Shown: positions 45,106 through 57,426, counted from the first letter of the stretch. The stretch: 64,000 nucleotides of DNA from Enterococcus termitis (GCF_001730305.1 NZ_MIJY01000006.1:1-64000); one strand, 5' to 3'. Notes: generated by a model from the sequence alone, not told the origin. Translations and numbers: made by a program.

Positions 45106-46083
45106 TTAAGGTGCTTTGATTGAATCTGGATCGATATCCAGTGCTTTGGCCATCTCTTTGTTTACAAAAAGCTCTAAGTCTTTGGCTTTTTCAACAGGCA
45201 TATCTGCTGGCTCAGCTTCCCCTTTTAGAATTTTAGCAGCCATAACGCCAGTCTGTTTTCCTAAAGATTTGTAGTTGATCCCAACAGTTGCAAGACCGCC
45301 TTCTTCTATTTGTTCGATCGAACCAGCAATTACAGGAATCTTATGTTCTTTTGCCACTTCTCCAATTACGGCAGCAGCAGAAGCAAAGGTGTTGTCTGTC
45401 GGAACATAAATAGCATCAACATCTTTTGCCAAGCTAGTTGTCACTTGTTGAACATCGTTGGTGGAGTTGGCTGTTAAAATTTTTGTTTTGATGCCTTTAT
45501 CTTTTAGTGCTTTTTCAGCCATATCTGCTTGGATTTTTGAATTTGATTCACCAGCGTTGTACATGATTCCAACCGTTTTTGCATCGGGCACGATGCTTAG
45601 TAATAGAGCAATTTGTTTGTCGATAGGTACGATGTCAGTTGTTCCGGTTACGTTTCCGCCAGGTTTTTCATCAGATTTTACTAATTTCGCCTCAACTAAA
45701 TCGGTCACTGCAGTTACAACGATGGGGATATCCGTTGTTTCGTTAAGTAGTGACTGGGCAGCAGGTGTTGCAATGCCTAATAATAAATCAGGTTTTTCTT
45801 TCACCAATTTTTCACTCATGCTTTTTAATTGGGCTTGATCATTTTGAGCATTCGTGAATTCGATGGTTAAATTTTCGCCTTCTTTAAAGCCGTTTTCCGC
45901 TAAGCCTTCCTTGAAGCCTTCAAAGGCAGCATCTAATGAGCCGTGTTCGACCGGCTGTAAAACACCGATTCGTTTAGTGTCACTATTGGCACCAGAATCT
46001 GCCTTCTTTTCATTGCCGCAAGCTCCAAGTGTCAATAAAGCAACTGCTGATACGATACTTAGTCCTAATAATTTCTTTTTCAT
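45106..46083 (-). CDS. ABC importer substrate-binding lipoprotein (PF04392, TrpX-like)
   Basis: 325 residues from ATG 46083 (CTGGAGGAATC upstream; the longer frame runs into the leader terminator). Lipobox TLGAC. The ABC_sub_bind blocks are IGVLQPVEHGSLDAAFEGF, IPIVVTAVTDLVEAKLV, VPDAKTVGIMYNAGESNS and ATVGINYKSLGKQTG. It captures the substrate at the cell surface. Relatives transport tryptophan or tyrosine; the leader peptide upstream points to Tyr/Phe. Confidence 0.87.
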   Translation of the reverse strand: MKKKLLGLSIVSAVALLTLGACGNEKKADSGANSDTKRIGVLQPVEHGSLDAAFEGFKEGLAENGFKEGENLTIEFTNAQNDQAQLKSMSEKLVKEKPDLLLGIATPAAQSLLNETTDIPIVVTAVTDLVEAKLVKSDEKPGGNVTGTTDIVPIDKQIALLLSIVPDAKTVGIMYNAGESNSKIQADMAEKALKDKGIKTKILTANSTNDVQQVTTSLAKDVDAIYVPTDNTFASAAAVIGEVAKEHKIPVIAGSIEQIEEGGLATVGINYKSLGKQTGVMAAKILKGEAEPADMPVEKAKDLELFVNKEMAKALDIDPDSIKAP

Positions 46084-46111
46084 TGCGATTCCTCCAGTAT
46101 GATTGATAAAA

Positions 46112-46290
46112 CAAAAAATCCATTCAGACAATATGCCTAAATGGATTGATAAAAGTCGTTAGTTCATTACTTTTGTTAGCCACTTAGGATTGTCTACGTG
46201 GCTGTTTGTTCAGTACAAAGTGCTCTAGCCATCATAGATACAAAAACAGTCTTTTGCTGTTTGTATCCATGATTCATGAATACAAACCTA
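46112..46290 (-). promoter_or_regulatory. Attenuator leader: competing hairpins and terminator
   Basis: In transcript order: segment 1 (46287-46280) pairs with segment 2 (GTTTGTAT...ATACAAAC, 46287-46259); segment 2 can instead pair with segment 3 (ATGGATACAAACAG, 46270-46257, with CTGTTTTTGTATCTAT, 46249-46234). Next come an AGCCAC/GTGGCT hairpin and a terminator (AATCCATT/AATGGATT then TTTTTTG, 46147-46111) just before the binding-protein gene. AGACAAT near 46185 can also pair with ATTGTCT in the terminator arm, a possible antiterminator. No T-box core sequence is present. Confidence 0.7.
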
Positions 46291-46344
46291 TCTAAAATAG
46301 CTAAAGTAAGCATTATTCAGTTGTGGGTTGATCAAATAAGTCAT
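46288..46344 (-). CDS. 18-residue Tyr/Phe-rich leader peptide
   Basis: MTYLINPQLNNAYFSYFR, ATG at 46344, stop TAG at 46290-46288. GGAGGG lies 6 bp before the ATG, a strong site. Five of 18 residues are Tyr or Phe, four of them in the last seven codons. The stop codon lies right at segment 1 of the competing hairpins. A ribosome stalled at the Tyr/Phe codons for lack of charged tRNA would change pairing downstream; this is how leader-peptide attenuators work. The coding potential is seen; the regulatory role is inferred. Confidence 0.7.
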   Translation of the reverse strand: MTYLINPQLNNAYFSYFR

Positions 46345-46374
46345 GGTAATCCCTCCGCAATTTGAATTGTAATT

Positions 46375-46404
46375 AGTATAAATGAAAAGATAGAAGATTG
46401 TCAA
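46375..46404 (-). promoter_or_regulatory. Promoter of the aromatic ABC importer operon
   Basis: Minus strand TTGACA (46404-46399), 18 bp, TATACT (46380-46375). Transcription would start about 25 bp before the leader peptide ATG. Confidence 0.8.
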
Positions 46405-46527
46405 CGGATTATTTAAAATTTTCTGACAATTCCTTTTTTATCTAAAAGAAGCAAATATTTTTTATTTTATTCTATTCATGCTAAAATTCTATTGGAGTAA
46501 AAATTAAAAAAGACTAGGAGAATTGTT

Positions 46528-47103
46528 ATGATTTCAAAAAAATTGATTACTTTAGGTACATTAGCAGCAACTGTATTAGTATTGGGAGCATGTAATAGTG
46601 ATAGTAATGATACGAAAGCTAGTTCATCAGACAGCAAAACAGAAGCAACTTCAACAAGTTCAAGCATGGACGCTGTAAGTTCTGCCTCTGTTAGTGATAA
46701 ACCAGAAGTACTTGAAAAAGCTTTAGGTGAAGATGGGAACTGGATCGTTGCAGCTACAGCAGACGTGACATTTGATAGCGATGTAACTGTTGCTGGAGAA
46801 TTCCATGATAAAGGAGATTCTTCTGCAGATATCTATAGAAAATTAGCGTTATATGCACAAGATGCTGATCGTAAAGTAACCGCTGAATATACAATGACTG
46901 TTCCAGAATTAGTTGTTGAATCAGAAAACTTCAACATTGTTAATGGTACGGTTAAAGGAAACATTTTAGTCAAAGCAAACGGATTTGTTTTAAACGGTGC
47001 GAAAGTTGAAGGAAATGTAACGTTTGAAAAAGAAGAGTACAAAACATCTGCAACACTTGATAAAGAAGATGCAGAAGTAACTGGTGACATTACTGTTCAA
47101 TAA
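46528..47103 (+). CDS. Lipoprotein of unknown function
   Basis: 191 residues; lipobox VLGAC, then a ~40-residue Ser/Thr/Asp tether and a beta-rich domain. That domain has successive VTVAGEF, NIVNGTVKGNILVKANGFVL and KVEGNVTF-like turns, suggesting a short right-handed beta-helix. TAGGAG lies upstream. No enzyme motif. It is conserved-looking in this place before rpoB but I cannot name a function. Monocistronic with terminator. Confidence 0.75.
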   Translation: MISKKLITLGTLAATVLVLGACNSDSNDTKASSSDSKTEATSTSSSMDAVSSASVSDKPEVLEKALGEDGNWIVAATADVTFDSDVTVAGEFHDKGDSSADIYRKLALYAQDADRKVTAEYTMTVPELVVESENFNIVNGTVKGNILVKANGFVLNGAKVEGNVTFEKEEYKTSATLDKEDAEVTGDITVQ

Positions 47104-47111
47104 GTAAACCA

Positions 47112-47146
47112 AAAGGCATTCAATCAGTTGATTGGATGCTTTTTTC
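47112..47146 (+). terminator. Terminator of lipoprotein gene
   Basis: AAGGCAT-CAATCA pairs with TGATTG-ATGCTT, then TTTTC. Confidence 0.8.
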
Positions 47147-47172
47147 TGCACTAAAATTATCTTTGAAACCCC

Positions 47173-47201
47173 TTGACTTTTACTATAGAAGGAAGTAGAA
47201 T
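47173..47201 (+). promoter_or_regulatory. rpoBC promoter
   Basis: TTGACT (47173-47178), 17 bp, TAGAAT (47196-47201). It leaves a ~240-nt untranslated leader before rpoB, in which I see no clear terminator or known riboswitch. Confidence 0.7.
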
Positions 47202-47446
47202 GTATAGATGCAAAAACTATCTGAAAAATGACGAAGCAGGAGCGAAATATTGTCCGTTCCGGTTTTTAATAGGGAAACAAAAGTAGAAACGCACGAGAAA
47301 TTTTCAAGAGCACATTCTATTTTTGGTTTTTTTTTGCCTAAAAACTGCAAAAAATGCTCAATATTACATATATTTAATATTTGTAATATTAATGAAATGT
47401 TTTCGGTTAGTGTTTTGATAGACTTTTAATTAGAGGAGTGAAGAGC

Positions 47447-50400
47447 TTGGCTGGACACGTAGTAAAATACGGAAAACACCGCGAACGTAGAAGTTTCGCC
47501 CGGATCAGTGAAGTGTTAGAATTACCTAACTTGATCGAGATTCAAACAGACTCTTACCAATGGTTTTTAGATGAAGGATTAAGAGAAATGTTTGAAGACA
47601 TTTTACCAATCGATGATTTCCAAGGGAATTTATCATTGGAATTTGTGGACTATGAATTAAAAGAACCTAAGTATACTGTAGAAGAAGCGCGTTCACACGA
47701 TGCGAATTATTCTGCACCTTTACATGTCACTCTAAGATTAACAAACCGTGAATCTGGAGAAATCAAATCACAAGAAGTGTTCTTCGGTGATTTCCCTCTA
47801 ATGACTGAAATGGGTACATTCATCATCAACGGAGCAGAACGTGTTATCGTTTCTCAATTAGTTCGTTCTCCAGGTGTGTATTTCCATGGAAAAGTAGATA
47901 AAAATGGGAAAGAAGGCTTTGGCTCAACAGTGATTCCTAACCGTGGCGCATGGTTGGAAATGGAAACAGATGCTAAAGATATTTCTTATGTACGTATCGA
48001 CCGTACACGTAAAATTCCTTTAACTGTATTAGTTCGTGCATTAGGTTTTGGCTCTGACGATACAATTTTTGAAATTTTCGGCGAAAGCTTAAGCTTACGC
48101 AACACGATTGAAAAAGATTTACACAAAAACGCTAGCGATTCTCGTACCGAAGAAGGCTTGAAAGATATTTATGAGCGTCTTCGCCCAGGAGAACCAAAAA
48201 CAGCAGATAGTTCTCGTAACTTGCTGAATGCGCGTTTCTTCGATCCAAAACGTTATGACTTAGCAAATGTTGGTCGTTATAAAGTCAACAAAAAATTAGA
48301 TTTAAAAACACGTCTATTGAACCTAACTTTAGGAGAAACATTGATCGATCCTGAAACAGGAGAAATTCTTGTTGAAAAAGGCACTGTTTTGACGCACCAA
48401 GTAATGGAAACATTAGGTGAACATATCGATAATGGCTTAAACAGTGTAACGTATTACCCAAGTGAAGATGGTGTAGTTACTGAACCAATGACGGTTCAAG
48501 TAATCAAGGTTCTTTCTCCAAAAGATCCAGAACGCATCGTTAACGTAATCGGTAATGGCTATCCTGATACAAGTGTGAAAACAGTTCGTCCAGCAGATAT
48601 CGTAGCTTCAATGAGTTATTTCTTTAACTTACAAGAAGATATCGGTAATGTAGATGATATCGATCACTTAGGTAACCGTCGTATTCGTTCAGTTGGTGAA
48701 TTACTACAAAACCAATTCCGTATTGGTTTAGCTCGTATGGAGCGTGTGGTTCGTGAAAGAATGTCTATCCAAGACACTGAAACATTGACACCACAACAAC
48801 TGATCAATATCCGTCCAGTAGTGGCAAGTATCAAAGAATTCTTTGGTTCTTCTCAGTTATCACAGTTCATGGACCAAACAAATCCTCTAGGTGAGTTGAC
48901 ACACAAACGTCGTCTATCTGCCTTAGGACCTGGTGGTTTGACTCGTGACCGTGCCGGCTATGAAGTTCGAGACGTTCACTATTCCCACTATGGCCGTATG
49001 TGTCCGATCGAAACGCCTGAGGGTCCGAATATCGGGTTGATCAACAGCTTGTCGAGTTATGCCAAAGTCAATAAATTTGGCTTTATCGAAACACCGTATC
49101 GTCGTGTGGATCGTGCCACAGGAAAAGTAACCGATCAAGTAGATTACTTAACTGCTGACACAGAGGATCACTACATCGTAGCCCAAGCAAACTCACGCTT
49201 AAATGAAGATGGAACATTCGCTGAAGAACTAGTAATGGCTCGTCTACAAAGTGAAAACCTTGAAGTAACGATCGATAGAGTCGACTACATGGACGTTTCA
49301 CCTAAACAGGTAGTAGCAGTTGCGACAGCATGTATTCCTTTCTTGGAAAACGATGACTCCAACCGTGCCTTGATGGGTGCCAACATGCAGCGTCAAGCAG
49401 TGCCTTTGATCCAACCTCGTTCACCACTTGTGGGAACTGGTATGGAATACAAATCAGCACATGACTCGGGTGCCGCTTTACTATGTAAACATGATGGTGT
49501 CGTTGAATACGTGGATGCATCAGAAGTACGCGTTCGCCGTGACAATGGCGCATTAGATAAATATATGGTAACAAAATTCCGTCGTTCAAATTCTGGTACA
49601 AGTTACAACCAACGTCCAATCGTTCTTTTAGGCGAAAAAGTTGAAAAAGGTGATACATTAGCAGATGGACCTTCTATGGAAGAAGGCGAAATGGCTTTAG
49701 GACAAAACGTCCTTGTCGGATTTATGACATGGGAAGGGTACAACTACGAGGATGCGATCATCATGAGCCGTCGTTTGGTGAAAGATGATGTCTATACTTC
49801 TATTCATATCGAAGAATATGAATCAGAAGCTCGTGATACAAAATTAGGCCCTGAAGAAATTACTCGTGAAATTCCAAACGTTGGGGAAGACGCATTGAAA
49901 GACCTTGACGAAATGGGGATTATCCGTATCGGTGCTGAAGTTAAAGATGGCGACCTATTAGTAGGTAAAGTAACGCCTAAAGGGGTAACTGAGTTATCCG
50001 CAGAAGAGCGTTTATTACATGCGATCTTTGGTGAAAAAGCCCGCGAAGTTCGTGATACGTCTCTACGTGTGCCTCACGGCGGCGGCGGAATCGTTCACGA
50101 TGTGAAAATCTTTACCCGCGAAGCTGGAGATGAATTATCTCCAGGTGTAAATATGCTGGTTCGTGTTTATATCGTTCAAAAACGTAAAATCCATGAAGGA
50201 GATAAAATGGCCGGTCGTCACGGTAATAAAGGGGTTGTATCCCGTATTATGCCGGAAGAAGATATGCCGTTTCTACCAGATGGAACACCGATCGATATCA
50301 TGCTGAACCCATTAGGGGTACCATCACGTATGAATATCGGACAAGTACTAGAATTGCATTTAGGGATGGCTGCTCGTCAGTTAGGTATCCACATTGCAAC

Positions 50401-51064
50401 ACCAGTCTTTGATGGTGCAAACGATGATGACGTATGGGAAACTGTTCGTGAAGCTGGTATGGCTAGCGATGCGAAAACAGTTCTATATGATGGGCGTACG
50501 GGTGAACCATTTGATAACCGTATCTCTGTCGGTGTGATGTACATGATCAAATTGGCCCACATGGTCGATGATAAATTGCATGCCCGTTCTATTGGACCAT
50601 ACTCACTTGTTACCCAACAACCACTTGGAGGTAAAGCTCAATTTGGTGGACAACGTTTTGGGGAAATGGAAGTATGGGCACTGGAAGCATATGGTGCAGC
50701 TTATACATTACAAGAAATTTTAACGTACAAATCTGATGACGTAGTCGGTCGTGTGAAAACATACGAAGCAATCGTCAAAGGTGAACCAATTCCAAAACCA
50801 GGCGTACCAGAATCATTCCGCGTATTGGTAAAAGAATTACAATCACTTGGATTAGATATGCGCGTATTGGACATCGAAGAACAAGAAATCGAATTGCGTG
50901 ATATGGACGATGATGATGATGACTTGATCACCGTTGATGCCCTAACAAAATTCGCAGAACAACAATCAGCGAAACAATTAGAAAAAGAAGCAGCGGAAGC
51001 AAAGGAAGCAGCTGATGCAGTGCTTGAACAAGAAATAGAAACTGCTGAAGATACAAAAGACTAA
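47447..51064 (+). CDS. rpoB: RNA polymerase beta subunit
   Basis: 1205 residues from TTG 47447, chosen because the family begins MAGHxVKYGKHRxRRSF and GAGGAGTGA lies ~8 bp upstream. Beta forms one jaw of RNA polymerase and the rifampicin pocket; the cluster reads [30 protein letters not shown], in which residues usually changed in rifampicin resistance look wild type. [10 protein letters not shown] and the C-terminal [20 protein letters not shown] are intact. An acidic tail (~1150-1205) is typical of enterococci. Co-transcribed with rpoC. Confidence 0.98.
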   Translation: MAGHVVKYGKHRERRSFARISEVLELPNLIEIQTDSYQWFLDEGLREMFEDILPIDDFQGNLSLEFVDYELKEPKYTVEEARSHDANYSAPLHVTLRLTNRESGEIKSQEVFFGDFPLMTEMGTFIINGAERVIVSQLVRSPGVYFHGKVDKNGKEGFGSTVIPNRGAWLEMETDAKDISYVRIDRTRKIPLTVLVRALGFGSDDTIFEIFGESLSLRNTIEKDLHKNASDSRTEEGLKDIYERLRPGEPKTADSSRNLLNARFFDPKRYDLANVGRYKVNKKLDLKTRLLNLTLGETLIDPETGEILVEKGTVLTHQVMETLGEHIDNGLNSVTYYPSEDGVVTEPMTVQVIKVLSPKDPERIVNVIGNGYPDTSVKTVRPADIVASMSYFFNLQEDIGNVDDIDHLGNRRIRSVGELLQNQFRIGLARMERVVRERMSIQDTETLTPQQLINIRPVVASIKEFFGSSQLSQFMDQTNPLGELTHKRRLSALGPGGLTRDRAGYEVRDVHYSHYGRMCPIETPEGPNIGLINSLSSYAKVNKFGFIETPYRRVDRATGKVTDQVDYLTADTEDHYIVAQANSRLNEDGTFAEELVMARLQSENLEVTIDRVDYMDVSPKQVVAVATACIPFLENDDSNRALMGANMQRQAVPLIQPRSPLVGTGMEYKSAHDSGAALLCKHDGVVEYVDASEVRVRRDNGALDKYMVTKFRRSNSGTSYNQRPIVLLGEKVEKGDTLADGPSMEEGEMALGQNVLVGFMTWEGYNYEDAIIMSRRLVKDDVYTSIHIEEYESEARDTKLGPEEITREIPNVGEDALKDLDEMGIIRIGAEVKDGDLLVGKVTPKGVTELSAEERLLHAIFGEKAREVRDTSLRVPHGGGGIVHDVKIFTREAGDELSPGVNMLVRVYIVQKRKIHEGDKMAGRHGNKGVVSRIMPEEDMPFLPDGTPIDIMLNPLGVPSRMNIGQVLELHLGMAARQLGIHIATPVFDGANDDDVWETVREAGMASDAKTVLYDGRTGEPFDNRISVGVMYMIKLAHMVDDKLHARSIGPYSLVTQQPLGGKAQFGGQRFGEMEVWALEAYGAAYTLQEILTYKSDDVVGRVKTYEAIVKGEPIPKPGVPESFRVLVKELQSLGLDMRVLDIEEQEIELRDMDDDDDDLITVDALTKFAEQQSAKQLEKEAAEAKEAADAVLEQEIETAEDTKD

Positions 51065-51199
51065 TTGTTTTACATTTTGTATAAAGTGCCAATGAAATCC
51101 GTTAGTTTGGGGCTGGAAAGATCAATCATTTTTCTAGTTCCCAACCGCGGTGAATAGCTCACTCAGCTTTTCTAACTAATTGAATGGAGGGAATCCCTT
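51065..51199 (+). other. rpoB-rpoC spacer
   Basis: 135 bp with an imperfect hairpin (GGGGCTGGAAA / TTTCTAGTTCCC) and CACTCAGCTTTTC, which resembles the ends of the large repeats before trhP1. No terminator; read-through is expected. Confidence 0.45.
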
Positions 51200-54100
51200 T
51201 TGATCGATGTAAATAAATTCGAAAGTATGCAAATAGGTTTGGCTTCTCCAGAAAAGATCAGAAGCTGGTCTTACGGTGAAGTAAAGAAACCTGAAACGAT
51301 TAACTACCGTACGTTAAAACCTGAACGTGAAGGGTTGTTCTGTGAACGTATTTTCGGTCCAACTAAAGACTGGGAATGTGCGTGTGGAAAATATAAACGT
51401 ATTCGTTATAAAGGTATCGTTTGTGACCGTTGTGGTGTAGAGGTGACTCGTTCTAAAGTACGTCGTGAACGTATGGGACACATCGAGTTAGCAGCGCCAG
51501 TTTCACATATCTGGTACTTTAAAGGCATTCCATCTCGTATGGGTCTTGTTTTAGACATGAGTCCACGTGCGTTGGAAGAAATCATTTACTTTGCCTCTTA
51601 TGTAGTAATTGATGCCGGAGATACTTCTCTAGAGAAAAAACAATTATTGACTGAACGTGAATATCGTGATAAACGTGATCAATACGGTCAAGGCTTTACT
51701 GCAGCAATGGGTGCAGAAGCGGTTAAACAATTACTAGATAACGTTGATTTAGACGGTGAAGTAGCTCAACTAAAAGAAGAGCTAAAATCTGCGCAAGGTC
51801 AAAAAAGAACACGTGCGATCCGCCGTTTGGATATTTTAGAAGCATTCCGTGCTTCTGGAAACTTGCCAAGCTGGATGGTTATGGATGTTATCCCTGTTAT
51901 CCCGCCTGATTTACGTCCGATGGTTCAATTAGAAGGTGGTCGTTTTGCGACTTCTGACTTGAATGATTTATACCGTCGTGTAATCAACCGTAACAACCGT
52001 TTGAAACGTTTATTAGACTTGAATGCACCAAGTATTATTGTGCAAAATGAAAAACGTATGCTTCAAGAAGCCGTTGATGCATTGATCGATAATGGTCGTC
52101 GCGGCCGTCCAGTTACTGGACCAGGTAACCGTCCATTAAAATCTCTTTCTCATATGTTGAAAGGGAAACAAGGTCGTTTCCGTCAAAACTTATTGGGTAA
52201 ACGTGTGGATTACTCTGGTCGTTCAGTTATCGTCGTAGGACCTAACTTGAAGATGTACCAATGCGGCTTACCAAAAGAAATGGCAATCGAACTATTCAAA
52301 CCATTCGTTATGCGTGAATTGGTTCAACGTGAAATTGCTACAAACATCAAAAATGCTAAGCGTAAAATCGAACGTGGCGAAGATGAAGTTTGGGATATCT
52401 TAGAAGAGGTTATCCAAGAACACCCAGTTTTACTTAACCGGGCACCTACGCTGCATAGATTAGGTATCCAAGCATTCGAACCAGTTCTTGTTGAAGGTCG
52501 TGCGATTCGTCTTCACCCATTAGTATGTGAAGCGTACAATGCCGATTTCGATGGAGACCAAATGGCCGTTCACGTTCCGTTGAATGAAGAAGCGCAAGCA
52601 GAAGCACGTATGCTGATGTTAGCGGCTCAAAACATCTTGAACCCTAAAGATGGTAAGCCAGTTGTTACACCATCTCAAGATATGGTCTTGGGTAACTACT
52701 ACCTAACAATGGAAGAAGAAGATCGTGAAGGGGAAGGTATGATCTTCCGTGACATGAACGAAGCTGTTTTAGCTTGGCGTAATGGCTATGTTCATTTACA
52801 CTCACGTATTGGTGTTCAAACAACATTACTTGGCGACAAACCGTTTACGGATTGGCAAAAAGAACGTATTTTGATCACAACTGTAGGTAAGATTATCTTT
52901 AATGAAATCATGCCTGTAGAATTCCCTTACTTGAATGAACCAACCGACTACAATTTAACGGTACAAACACCGGATAAATATTTTGTAGAAGCGGGTACAG
53001 ACATTCCAACACATATTAAAGCACAGGAATTAGTCTTACCGTTCAAGAAGAAAAACTTAGGAAATATCATCGCAGAAGTCTTCAAGAGATTCCATATCAC
53101 TGAAACTTCTAAGATGCTAGATAGAATGAAAGACTTAGGGTATAAACATTCAACTCATGCGGGTATGACCGTTGGTATCGCAGATATCATGGTTTTACAT
53201 GAGAAACAAGAAATCATCGACAATGCCCACAAACAAGTAGAAAATATTACCAAACAATTCCGTCGTGGTCTGATCACAGATGACGAACGTTATGAACGTG
53301 TTATCGGCGTATGGAATGCTGCCAAAGACGAAATCCAGCAAAAACTGATCGAAAGTATGGATGCAAAAAATCCAATCTTCATGATGTCAGATTCTGGAGC
53401 CCGTGGTAACATCTCCAACTTTACTCAGCTTGCTGGTATGCGTGGATTGATGGCCGCTCCAAACGGACGTATCATGGAATTACCGATCATCTCTAACTTC
53501 CGTGAAGGACTTTCTGTCTTGGAAATGTTTATCTCTACTCACGGAGCGCGTAAAGGAATGACCGATACAGCCTTGAAGACAGCCGATTCAGGTTACTTGA
53601 CTCGTCGTTTAGTTGACGTAGCACAAGATGTAATCATTCGTGAAGACGATTGTGGTACTGACCGCGGTTTAGTGATTCAAGCGATTCGTGAAGGAAACGA
53701 AATCATTGAAACACTTGAAGAGCGTCTATTGGGACGTTATACGCGTAAATCAGTGGTCCATCCTGAAACAGGTAAAGTGATTATTGGTGAAGACCAATTG
53801 ATCTCAGAAGATCTAGCGAAAGAAATCGTGGATGCAGGAATTGAAACAGTAACGATTCGTTCCGTATTCACATGTAATACAAAACACGGTGTATGTAAAC
53901 ACTGTTATGGACGTAACTTAGCAACTGGTTCAGGTGTTGAAGTTGGTGAAGCTGTAGGTACAATTGCCGCTCAATCAATCGGAGAACCTGGTACACAGTT
54001 AACCATGCGTACGTTCCATACCGGCGGGGTTGCCGGAGACGATATCACTCAAGGTCTTCCCCGTGTCCAAGAAATCTTTGAAGCGCGTAATCCGAAAGGG

Positions 54101-54853
54101 CAAGCAGTTATCACAGAAGTTACCGGTGAAGTGATCGATATTTCTGAAGACCCTGCAACACGCCAAAAAGAAGTAACGATCAAAGGGAAAACAGATACAC
54201 GTACGTATACTGTTCCTTATACAGCTCGTATGAAAGTAGCTGAAGGCGATACGATCCATCGTGGTGAGCCGTTGACAGAAGGTTCGATCGATCCTAAACA
54301 ATTGTTACAAGTTCGTGATGTATTATCTGTTGAAAACTACCTATTGCGTGAAGTACAACGTGTGTACCGTATGCAAGGGGTGGAAATCGGCGATAAACAT
54401 ATCGAGGTAATGGTTCGTCAAATGCTTCGTAAAGTTCGTGTCATGGATCCAGGTGATACTGAAATCTTACCAGGTACATTACTTGATATTGCTGAATTTA
54501 AAGATCGTAACTACGACACATTAGTTGCTGGTGGTGTTCCTGCAACAAGTCGTCCAGTCTTACTAGGAATTACAAAAGCATCATTAGAAACAAACAGTTT
54601 CTTATCTGCTGCGTCATTCCAAGAAACAACTCGTGTGTTAACAGACGCTGCGATCCGTGGCAAGAAAGATCCATTACTTGGATTGAAAGAAAATGTTATC
54701 ATCGGTAAAATCATCCCAGCTGGTACTGGTATGGCTCGTTACCGTAACATGGAACCAAAAGAAGTCGGCGTAGCAAGCGAAAATGTTTACAGTATCTCTG
54801 ATATTGAAGCACAAATGGCTGCTGAAGATGCGTTGAATGAACTGAATAAATAA
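51200..54853 (+). CDS. rpoC: RNA polymerase beta-prime subunit
   Basis: 1217 residues from TTG 51200 (GGAGGG ~10 bp upstream), giving the conserved start [20 protein letters not shown]. Zinc finger [19 protein letters not shown], catalytic [12 protein letters not shown] with the Mg-binding Asp triad, second zinc site [13 protein letters not shown]-like ([13 protein letters not shown]), trigger loop region [16 protein letters not shown]. Contains the active site of transcription. Both rpoB and rpoC use TTG. Confidence 0.98.
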   Translation: MIDVNKFESMQIGLASPEKIRSWSYGEVKKPETINYRTLKPEREGLFCERIFGPTKDWECACGKYKRIRYKGIVCDRCGVEVTRSKVRRERMGHIELAAPVSHIWYFKGIPSRMGLVLDMSPRALEEIIYFASYVVIDAGDTSLEKKQLLTEREYRDKRDQYGQGFTAAMGAEAVKQLLDNVDLDGEVAQLKEELKSAQGQKRTRAIRRLDILEAFRASGNLPSWMVMDVIPVIPPDLRPMVQLEGGRFATSDLNDLYRRVINRNNRLKRLLDLNAPSIIVQNEKRMLQEAVDALIDNGRRGRPVTGPGNRPLKSLSHMLKGKQGRFRQNLLGKRVDYSGRSVIVVGPNLKMYQCGLPKEMAIELFKPFVMRELVQREIATNIKNAKRKIERGEDEVWDILEEVIQEHPVLLNRAPTLHRLGIQAFEPVLVEGRAIRLHPLVCEAYNADFDGDQMAVHVPLNEEAQAEARMLMLAAQNILNPKDGKPVVTPSQDMVLGNYYLTMEEEDREGEGMIFRDMNEAVLAWRNGYVHLHSRIGVQTTLLGDKPFTDWQKERILITTVGKIIFNEIMPVEFPYLNEPTDYNLTVQTPDKYFVEAGTDIPTHIKAQELVLPFKKKNLGNIIAEVFKRFHITETSKMLDRMKDLGYKHSTHAGMTVGIADIMVLHEKQEIIDNAHKQVENITKQFRRGLITDDERYERVIGVWNAAKDEIQQKLIESMDAKNPIFMMSDSGARGNISNFTQLAGMRGLMAAPNGRIMELPIISNFREGLSVLEMFISTHGARKGMTDTALKTADSGYLTRRLVDVAQDVIIREDDCGTDRGLVIQAIREGNEIIETLEERLLGRYTRKSVVHPETGKVIIGEDQLISEDLAKEIVDAGIETVTIRSVFTCNTKHGVCKHCYGRNLATGSGVEVGEAVGTIAAQSIGEPGTQLTMRTFHTGGVAGDDITQGLPRVQEIFEARNPKGQAVITEVTGEVIDISEDPATRQKEVTIKGKTDTRTYTVPYTARMKVAEGDTIHRGEPLTEGSIDPKQLLQVRDVLSVENYLLREVQRVYRMQGVEIGDKHIEVMVRQMLRKVRVMDPGDTEILPGTLLDIAEFKDRNYDTLVAGGVPATSRPVLLGITKASLETNSFLSAASFQETTRVLTDAAIRGKKDPLLGLKENVIIGKIIPAGTGMARYRNMEPKEVGVASENVYSISDIEAQMAAEDALNELNK

Positions 54854-54856
54854 AAT

Positions 54857-54894
54857 AAAAGAGCTAGTATCTTTACAGATTCTAGCTCTTTTAT
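54857..54894. terminator. Bidirectional terminator
   Basis: AAAAGAGCTAG/CTAGCTCTTTT between convergent rpoC and the deaminase gene. Confidence 0.9.
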
Positions 54895-54897
54895 TGT

Positions 54898-55629
<732 letters not shown>

Positions 55630-55746
55630 TCACGTCCTTTTTTTCTTTAATGTATCATATGGGAACCATCCCATGTCAATGGAGTAAGCAAATCAATATC
55701 ATTATTCTATTATTCCGCTTATGATAGAAAAAAGAGGTGAAGCAAA

Positions 55747-56283
55747 ATGGAATCAACATATGAAAAAGCAATTTTTGCTGGTGGCTGCTTCTGGTGCATG
55801 GTAAAACCTTTCGATAGCCAGCCGGGAATCATTTCGGTTGTTTCAGGATATACAGGTGGTCACGTAGAAAATCCAACCTATGAGCAAGTCACAACTGGAA
55901 CGACAGGTCACACAGAGGCAGTGGAAATTACGTATGACCCAACAATAATCTCCTATAAAGATTTGGTGGAGACCTATTGGCAGCAAACAGATCCTACAGA
56001 TGCTTTAGGTCAATTCGCCGATCGAGGAGATTCCTATCGTCCTGTAATTTTTTATGCAAATGAAGAACAAAAAGAAATTGCAGAAAAATCTAAAGCCGAT
56101 TTGCAGGCTAGTGGTCGGTTTACACAGCCAATCGTAACGAAAATAGAACCTACACAAACATTTTACCCAGCAGAAGAGTACCATCAGGACTATTATAAAA
56201 AACACAGTGTGCATTACAATTTATACAGAGAAGGTTCTGGACGAGCTGGATTTATTCGAAAGAATTGGAAAAACAATCAGTAG
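55747..56283 (+). CDS. msrA: Peptide methionine sulfoxide reductase MsrA
   Basis: 178 residues. The active-site GGCFWCM (Cys16 region) starts the domain; further blocks [28 protein letters not shown] and AEEYHQDYY are intact. Repairs methionine-S-sulfoxide in proteins with thioredoxin. No MsrB domain fused. AGAGGTGA lies upstream. Confidence 0.96.
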   Translation: MESTYEKAIFAGGCFWCMVKPFDSQPGIISVVSGYTGGHVENPTYEQVTTGTTGHTEAVEITYDPTIISYKDLVETYWQQTDPTDALGQFADRGDSYRPVIFYANEEQKEIAEKSKADLQASGRFTQPIVTKIEPTQTFYPAEEYHQDYYKKHSVHYNLYREGSGRAGFIRKNWKNNQ

Positions 56284-56383
56284 TAAACGATCTGTAGGTT
56301 TTTTGAACTAAAAGTTGTGATTGTGTTACAGTTGCTGTATAATCAAAATATTGGTTATACAGCATTTTTGGGATGGTGACGTA

Positions 56384-57286
56384 ATGGATATAAAATTAGA
56401 ATTAGGGAAAAAAATTCGGATGTTTCGTGAAGAAAAGAAATTAAGCAGGGAAGCTTTTTGTGATGATGAATTAGAATTGACCGTTAGACAACTGTCTCGG
56501 ATTGAGTCAGGGGAATCGCTGCCTACACTTCCTAAACTTACCTACATATCGAAACAACTCTCTGTTCCCATCTCACACTTGATAAATGAAAATCAAATCA
56601 CCTTACCAAAACGTTATATGCAGTTGAAAATGAATTTGTTCAAACGTCCGCCGCAATATAATGATGTTATGACGAAAATGGTTGATGATACGTTTGAAGA
56701 AATATATAACGACTATTATGAGACATTACCAGAAGAAGAACAGCTTTTAATAGATACTGCACAAGCTCAAAATGATGTCACTTTTTCAGACAAAATCGAT
56801 TTTGGTGAGGGCATCCTACAAGACTATTTTTTTCAGATTCAACATAAACAAGAGTATTCAGAAAACGAATTGCTGATTATTCATTTATATTTTGATTGTT
56901 GCCTTTACCAACCTTATGATGAGCAAGAGTTTGAAGTTTTGGTGGAGAAGGTATTAGAACAAGTGAATTATAGCTCCGAATTTGGATTGATTATTCTAAA
57001 TAGATTGTTGGGATCAATAGCGGGCGTGTATGTTACTTTTGATAAGTATGATAGGCTTTTAACAATCGTGAAAATTTCGAATACTATAATGAGAATGACT
57101 CAGGATTTTCATCGAAAACCGATTGTTGACATGATAGAAGGAAAATACTGGCTGTATTTTGATGAACTAGACAAGGCGAATAAAAAGTACAACGATGCAA
57201 TCTTACTTGCTCAACTACATGGTGAGGACCAGTTAGCTGAGCGGATCAAGCAAGAATGGGAAGAAGATTTAAGTAACCAATCATAG
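56384..57286 (+). CDS. Rgg/PlcR-type peptide-responsive regulator
   Basis: 300 residues from ATG 56384 (the upstream frame from 56321 lacks a site). N-terminal XRE-type HTH (LGKKIRMFREEKKLSREAFC to LPTLPKLTYISKQL, ~6-65) and a helical C-terminal part (~75-295) with TPR-like hairpins, for example KYWLYFDELDKANKKYNDAI. Members of this RRNPP superfamily (Rgg, PlcR, TprA) bind short imported peptides and switch adjacent bacteriocin or virulence genes. A 13-codon peptide ORF and a bacteriocin-like operon follow, so it is the likely local switch. Confidence 0.82.
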   Translation: MDIKLELGKKIRMFREEKKLSREAFCDDELELTVRQLSRIESGESLPTLPKLTYISKQLSVPISHLINENQITLPKRYMQLKMNLFKRPPQYNDVMTKMVDDTFEEIYNDYYETLPEEEQLLIDTAQAQNDVTFSDKIDFGEGILQDYFFQIQHKQEYSENELLIIHLYFDCCLYQPYDEQEFEVLVEKVLEQVNYSSEFGLIILNRLLGSIAGVYVTFDKYDRLLTIVKISNTIMRMTQDFHRKPIVDMIEGKYWLYFDELDKANKKYNDAILLAQLHGEDQLAERIKQEWEEDLSNQS

Positions 57287-57326
57287 ACTATAAAGACATG
57301 AATTATGTCTTTATAGTCTATTTTTT
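57284..57326 (+). terminator. Terminator of the regulator gene
   Basis: TAGACTATAAAGACAT pairs perfectly with ATGTCTTTATAGTCTA, then TTTTTTG. Confidence 0.92.
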
Positions 57327-57356
57327 GTTTAACAAATAGAAGAGTAATGGCAACTG

Positions 57357-57419
57357 GACAAAGATGTCCTGTTGAAAAAATGGATAAGACGGTAAAGTAA
57401 TACCTGTAAAGAGGACATA
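57357..57419 (+). repeat. Peptide-cassette direct repeat, copy 1
   Basis: 63 bp starting GACAAAGATGTCCTGTTG; recurs at 57478-57540 with about nine differences by eye. In one frame both copies end a short ORF with DKDVLLKKWIRR (here) or DKDVLLEKRIKQ. Confidence 0.75.
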
Positions 57420-57426
57420 CAAGAAA

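Noticed and set aside
46112-46374. T-box riboswitch before the aromatic importer
   Set aside because: The conserved T-box core (AGGGTGGNACCGCG) is absent; the leader peptide and competing hairpins explain the region better.
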